NCBI GenBank assembly: GCA_021464415.1
Contig: CM038467.1
Span: forward strand, 12,913,411-12,977,410
Direction of reading: 5' to 3'
Source of the DNA: Lonicera japonica
Taxonomy: Eukaryota > Streptophyta > Magnoliopsida > Dipsacales > Caprifoliaceae
DNA: 64,000 bases
The position numbers were made by a program, and so were the translations under genes. Shown piece by piece: positions 58,763 to 64,000 of this stretch. Within the stretch, counting starts at the first letter, position 1. Each line of letters starts with the position of its first letter. A model generated the notes under the pieces. The model ran no database searches. It worked only from the letters and a program-made list of their open reading frames with translations, and was not told the origin of the DNA.

Positions 58763-61746
58763 TAATATATATATATATATATATATATTATTTGTTTGTG
58801 CCTGTGATCGAAAGAGAGAGATTTTGCTTGGTATAATGTAAAGAATGTGGGATGGAGAAAATTGGGTACTAAGTAAGCTGGACAAAATAAAAATTTAAAA
58901 ACTTTTGAATTAAGTTGGTTTGTTGAGAGAGAGAAATACGGGGGAGTGGGGGTATGGTTGAGTTGACTCGGTTATAACTGCTTTGCAAGTACAGTAACTA
59001 TCTACACAAATCACCTCGTGATATTTTTACTCAAAATTTCCAAATTCTTTAACTTATATTTTATTTTTCATTTATGAAAAAAATTGAGAGTTTTTATTTG
59101 GAAAACCTGCTATCAAACCATTGAATCACAAACTAATGCATCGGAGACCCAATTTTGAACCCCAAGAATATTGCTTAGAAGAAATTAATATAATGAGCAA
59201 AAGATGCTAAAAAATGAGTAACCGAATTAAATCTCGGATAAATATTAATTTCATATAATTAATTCTCCAGATTAAAACAAATACGTTTATATATCATAAT
59301 GTAATAGTTAAAAAATAAAATAAAACATATACATTATACTATATATATCACAGTATATATATATACATATATATATTTTTTTGGCATTTTGCTAATTGAG
59401 TTTCTTCTTTTCCCAGCAGAGAACTTCACAACTACTGCCATTGATTTGTTCTTCAATTTAGATGAGTACGTTAAACTCCAAATCCTTCATTTTATGACAA
59501 AATGCACGTTATATCGTAAAAGCCTATTTTTCTTTGAACATTATTTAGCATATTTTAGTTGGTTAACATAATTGAAGATTTTAAAGATACAATAATTTTA
59601 ATATAATTAGTGTTTAGGTTTATAAACATAGCCCGGTTGATTTCCTATGTGAAATTTGATATATTAATTGTATCAACTTATTAAAAATTTAAAACATCCA
59701 GAACAAATAATCTCGTTTATCTCTATTTTATATTATATATTAAAAGCAGGGGCAGACTTGGGCTGGGCCAGAAAGGCTCTAGCCCAGTGTAGAAAAAAAA
59801 ATCTTCTTAATCCAGCCCACTCCAACTCACCCAAAGCCCAGCCCATCAGCCTAACCCCACTTCACTCTGGGACCGACCATTCACTAAAATACTCAATTTT
59901 TTTACCAATTGTACCCTCTCTCTGGGACCCACGATCCAATAAAATTACTCTCTTAATTCCTTTACTTCCTGTAATAGCTAAGGTGTATTTGTGTTAAGAA
60001 AAAGAGTCCGTTTTGTTATTTTCTAATTTATGAATTAGATAATTTAAATTGTTTAAATTATGAATATTTGAGCATTTAGTTGTAAAATTGAAATAGTATA
60101 TAAAATTATAAACTTTAAGTTAATAATTAAGATATAAATAAAAAAAACATAAAGATATAGTAGAAATTACATAATATATAACTAGCATATAAATTCATGC
60201 GAAATAAATCACACAACACAATCTTGTTAAAATGAAAAGGTTTACAATTTATTAATTTAAAATGAAACAATTATAAGTAAGATAATTTAAACAATCAAAC
60301 GAGCCATTAGTTAATTTAGTTACAATCGTTCATAATTAAATATTATTTTTTTAAATGTCTTAATTTTTTTTTATTTTTTTTTAATGAAATACGATATCTT
60401 AGCATAAACAAAAAAACATATTATACTTATACAAATGGTATATAGATTCAAGTGATTAAAGTAGGGGATGAGTCCTACATGTATTTTCACATTTTCTATC
60501 ACTCTAAATAACATGTATGTTGAAACAACAACAACAAAAAATATATGTATTATATTAATAGCTATTGATTATGGTGAATGTAGTATCTTTATTTTATTTT
60601 TAAAGAAATTGAACTCTTAATTTGATTAAAAAAAATTACGAAATTTTGTATTGTGAAATTTTGACTTAATTCAGCCCACCATAGGGAAGTGACATAATTT
60701 AATTATGATACCAACAATTTGGTGTTTTCCAATTTTGCTGCTCTTATGGTATTAATTGGGCTTGAACCTGAAGGTTAAAAATAACCATTCAACCATCATG
60801 TCAAAAATAGACGATATTTTAAAGTTTTACTTTTTAAAAAAATAATTAAATTAGACTTAAATATGTATAAAAATAAAAAAAATAATGTGTACATGTGCAT
60901 CCCATACGTCTAGTATACTCTAAAAACATGGAAAGTATACATTTTTGTGAATTAAGTTAATACGACTAAGGGTGTTGTGTTGAACTCAAAAATTAAAAGA
61001 CTGAACTATATTGATTTGTTAAAAATTGATACTAAAACAATGGAAATAGAACCAAAACCAAATATTTTTTATTCAGAATTAGGGCGTGTAATTGCAAAAT
61101 CGAACCAAACTAAACAAAACCGAATAAGTGTATATATGACTTGAAAATAATGTGACCTAACTATCTAAAATTTTATTTACAAACTCTAGTGAAAATCCGA
61201 TTCTTTGAACAATCATAAATATTTGAATCATATTATTAATGTAAGAATTAATATTTTTTTTCTATTCAAAATAAATAAAACCAAATATAAAGTTAATATT
61301 TTTTTGAACAAAATATATGTTATCTTACAGTTTATTTGTTTTTAAATAAAATATATAGAGACGGAACAAAAAAAAAAAATCGAACCAAAAAAATTAATAA
61401 TTTTCTAAATATAAAAAAATTAATAAAACAAAACCTAATTTTTAAATTCGATTTAAATTTAGATATCCTATCCAAAACCGCAAACGAATACAACAATACT
61501 TGTTAGGTCACGAAGTAAGGTCACACTGTTCTCTCTGGATCCGATCTGGCCCGGTCCAGCCCGGCCCATTGGCGTTCATCGTCTTCATGCTCGATTGAGA
61601 AACCCCTTCCCTACCGTAAGCTTCTCAGAGCGGTGCCAAGAATTTTAAGAATAAGCACAATACACACTGATCAACGCGCATATATATATATATATATATA
61701 TATTGTGCGTATGTAAATCTAGATTGTAGAGAGAGTAGGGGAAAAA
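58763..61746. other. Long intergenic stretch
   Basis: AT-rich. A (TA)n run lies at 58764-58787 directly upstream of the ENODL start and another at 61680-61702 shortly before the ILP1-like start. At about 59750-59880 a G+C-richer patch (GGGGCAGACTTGGGCTGGGC, then CCAGCCCA-type blocks) looks like a degraded transposon end. No gene is seen. Confidence 0.45.
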
Positions 61747-63538
61747 ATGGCGGAAGAATCAGAGAAGAGGTTTCATGCTATAATGGACAAACTCTTCCAA
61801 ACTCCTCCTCCTCCCAAATCTAAATCCACTCCTTCACCAATTTCATCTCCCAGGTTTTTTTCCTTCTCATATTTCTTTTTTGTCTTTTTATTATCTGCTT
61901 TAGTTCTTACATGTCATATCCAAATTCTTCAGCTAAGTACTACAAATTTAGATTTATTTGTCTGATTCTTGGTCTATACTAGTTTTTGGTGACACTATTC
62001 GATAACGGAAATGATGAATTTCGGAGCAAATCCTCGAACTTGATAGATTCACGGTTCTAGAATTTATATTTGTTGTATATTTCGTTTCATTTGTTCAGTG
62101 TAAGGTGCCGTTTAGTAAAAAAACTGAAAACTGAAATCTGAAATCTGAAATCTGAAATCTGAAAACTGAAAACTGAAACTGAAAACTGAAAACTGAAAAA
62201 GCTGTTTGTTTACGTCTGAAAAAATGTTGTTTGTTTTAATATAACACATCTGAAATCTGAATTTTTTTTATTATGACCATTTTGCCCTTACACCCAATAG
62301 CATGAATTGAACAAGACCATGGCAAGGGAAATGGTTTTCTCCAAAATCAAGAACCAAAACGCAAACAATTCAAGAACCAAAACAACACGTAGATATGAAA
62401 ATAATGCATATATTCACAGCATGAATTGAACAAGACCATGGCAACATTCAAGATGCATTCAACAAGACCAACAACCATATAGCATACTCATCTAACAAAA
62501 GCAATTAATCTCGAAATTTTGCTTAAAACCCAACAATTTCGTCATATATATATATAAACAACAATTTCTGCATCTGTGTGTGTGTGTCTCTGTCGCCTCT
62601 GTGTGTGTGTGTCTCTGTGCGCCTGTGTGTGTGTGTCTTTGCGTGCGTTTGTGTGTGTGTGTGAAGGAGAGAGAATGATCTGTTTTCTTAACTTGGCGAT
62701 GTGCGTGTGTGTGTTAAAGAGAAAGCGAGAGAGAGAGATCTCACCGGAGATGGAGACCGGCGACGTGGAAATGAACGGAAGTGATGGAGGCCTGGGCGAC
62801 GAGCGGCGTGAGATGGAGAGAGCAGCGTTGAGATGGAGAGAGCGGCGACCTAGGGCTGGGGCTCGAGCAATTTGATAAAAGGGTGAAGGGTAATTTGTGT
62901 GTAATTTTGAGAAAAGAGGGAGGGTAAAATAGTCTTTTTGTACTCTTTAAAATTAAGTTTCAGATTTAAGTGGCAACTTTGTCACTTAATTTTTTGGATG
63001 AAAATTTTAAGTTTTAAGTGGTAAAAATTAAGTGGCCACTTAATTTTTTTAGTTAGTGAACAACTTTCCCAACCACTTAAATCTGAAAATTTTAAGTTTT
63101 CAGATTTAAGTGGCAAATTAAGTGGCAAGTGAACAAGGCCTAAGTTTAGTTATTTGTTTCTATAGTGCTGTGCTTGGGTTTATGCACTTCAAATGAATTA
63201 TGTGTTCACATTTAAATTTAATTGTCAATTTCCACCTAGATGTTTTTTGCCTACTAAATTTAGCTTCCTTGCTTTTCAAAATTAATTACTCACTAAATTG
63301 GGACCAATTTACGACTTTTCTTACATTTAACTTTCTTGTTGGAGATAGTTCTTCTGGAGTTCAATTGTCAAGTTCCAAGAAACGCTCGATTACAGATACT
63401 GCATTAGCAGTTACAGAGCCAAATTCTTCAGGTTCAGATGGAACTGTGAAAGCTCCACTATGCAGACCATGGGATCGAGGCGATTTGCTCAAGAGGTTGG
63501 CTACGTTCAAGTCCATGACATGGTTTGCTAAACCACAG
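61747..63538 (+). CDS. ILP1: ILP1-like C3HC zinc-finger protein (NIPA/ZC3HC1 family), 5' part
   Basis: The family (ZC3HC1/NIPA in animals, IAP-like protein 1 in plants) has a C3HC zinc finger related to BIR domains and acts at the nuclear envelope or in nuclear protein turnover. Two coding exons are visible: 61747-61853 and 63349-63538. The acceptor GGAGATAG at 63341-63348 restores the frame (a slightly earlier AG would give a stop), and the join gives 99 residues: MAEESEKRFHAIMDKLF, a Pro/Ser-rich linker, SSKKRSITDTALAV, and CRPWDRGDLLKRLATFKSMT then WFAKPQ, the opening of the C3HC region. A GT donor follows at 63539. The rest lies beyond the right edge, so the zinc ligands after the first Cys are not seen. 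Intron 1 (1.5 kb) is loaded with repeats. Confidence 0.88.
62104..63141. mobile_element. Inverted-repeat element in intron 1 of the ILP1-like gene
   Basis: The left end GGTGCCGTTTAGTAAAAAAA and the inverted right end AGGCCTTGTTCACTTGCCAC belong to the common plant type with GGCCTTGTTCACTT-like tips; further in, CTGAAATCTGAAA (left) faces ATTTAAGTGGC-type repeats (right). Within it are a CTGAAAWCTGAAA minisatellite (about 62128-62200), a TGTGTGTGTCTCTG run (about 62573-62660), and the 27-bp word AGCATGAATTGAACAAGACC twice (near 62299 and 62419). Borders are approximate; the reading frames are repeat artefacts. Confidence 0.55.
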
Positions 63539-64000
63539 GTTTGATTATAGCAACTGCTCTGATCACATTCTTGTGTACACATACTTGCTATAGAATAGTT
63601 GAAACTGAAGTTTTATGCTCATTTCTAACACAAATACAATCCTTTAGAACACTTAAATTGGGCTCAACACGATTTAGCATGAACCTGTGTAAGCTCAAGT
63701 GCACCTACTTCATATTGTTGAGTCATGTCGCAGTCTACACTGCACTAACTTGTATAAGGTTGTAACTACAATTTTTTTTTTCTTGTTTAAGATTATCTAT
63801 CAATATGTTGAATGATACTCTACGTTTAAGTAAGTTTGAAATCCTATAAAGGCTATAATCTCTTTATTGGTGATGATAAAGCTTGGACATTTTACTATTG
63901 TAGATTTGTCGACAATCACTATCTTATTTTCTTCTACTCCCTATTTAATCAATGGGTATATCAGTCCCTTGCCCAAATTTGGATATTTTATTTGGTCATT
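63539..64000. other. Intron 2 of the ILP1-like gene
   Basis: No exon of the C3HC domain was found before the window ends, so this is probably intron. Confidence 0.5.

Noticed and set aside
62576..62875. Cys/Val-rich 99-codon frame in intron 1 of the ILP1-like gene
   Set aside because: Translation of a TGTGTG microsatellite inside a transposon.
1..64000. CRISPR array, bacterial operons, rRNA or intact tRNA genes
   Set aside because: None is seen; the direct repeats present are microsatellites, tandem duplications or transposon parts, and the gene structure is eukaryotic.

Overview
The window is nuclear DNA of a flowering plant, most likely a eudicot. Genes are split by GT-AG introns, the DNA is AT-rich with many (TA)n runs, and the proteins belong to plant-only families: MIZ1/DUF617, early nodulin-like phytocyanin, CPP1, AP2/ERF and LOB domain. 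The species cannot be named from the sequence alone.

Ten host genes can be supported. On the left edge (minus) is part of a plastid-type enolase (ENO1-like), whose 5' side is broken. Next come a strictosidine synthase-like gene (13980-15328, +), a TET8-like tetraspanin (18216-19805, +), a five-exon chloroplast CPP1 gene (20617-24597, -), an AP2/ERF gene with an EAR-like motif (27780-28442, +), and a CML15/16-type calmodulin-like gene (33178-33660, +). They are followed by a five-exon Dr1/NC2-beta gene (41584-44398, +), a MIZ1-like DUF617 gene (49450-50235, +), an early nodulin-like gene without the copper ligands (57351-58762, -), and the first two coding exons of an ILP1/C3HC zinc-finger gene (61747 to beyond the right edge, +). 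They look like unrelated single-copy loci and show no pathway clustering.

Mobile DNA fills much of the rest. The most notable are two copies, in opposite orientation, of one LTR retrotransposon (8705-12518 and 44916-48467). Each has paired LTRs, a 5-bp target duplication, a tRNA-iMet-type primer site and a polypurine tract. Neither carries gag or pol. Each instead carries an uninterrupted 438-residue ORF that begins with a LOB-domain (LBD transcription factor) zinc motif and continues into Pro/Ser-rich repeats. A cluster of CACGTG boxes and a tRNA-like segment lie between the 5' LTR and this ORF. This looks like a non-autonomous, Copia-like family that moves a captured regulator gene.

Other elements include a TRIM/LARD-like element (37754-39179) inserted in a LINE fragment, a hAT-type element (2289-3432), a hAT-type MITE inside a CPP1 intron (21516-22141), a long-TIR Mutator-like element (52231-53338), a Sirevirus-type 3' end (about 54638-56560), several further MITEs, and a short near-perfect hairpin (32371-32437). 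Intergenic stretches without genes are listed as such.
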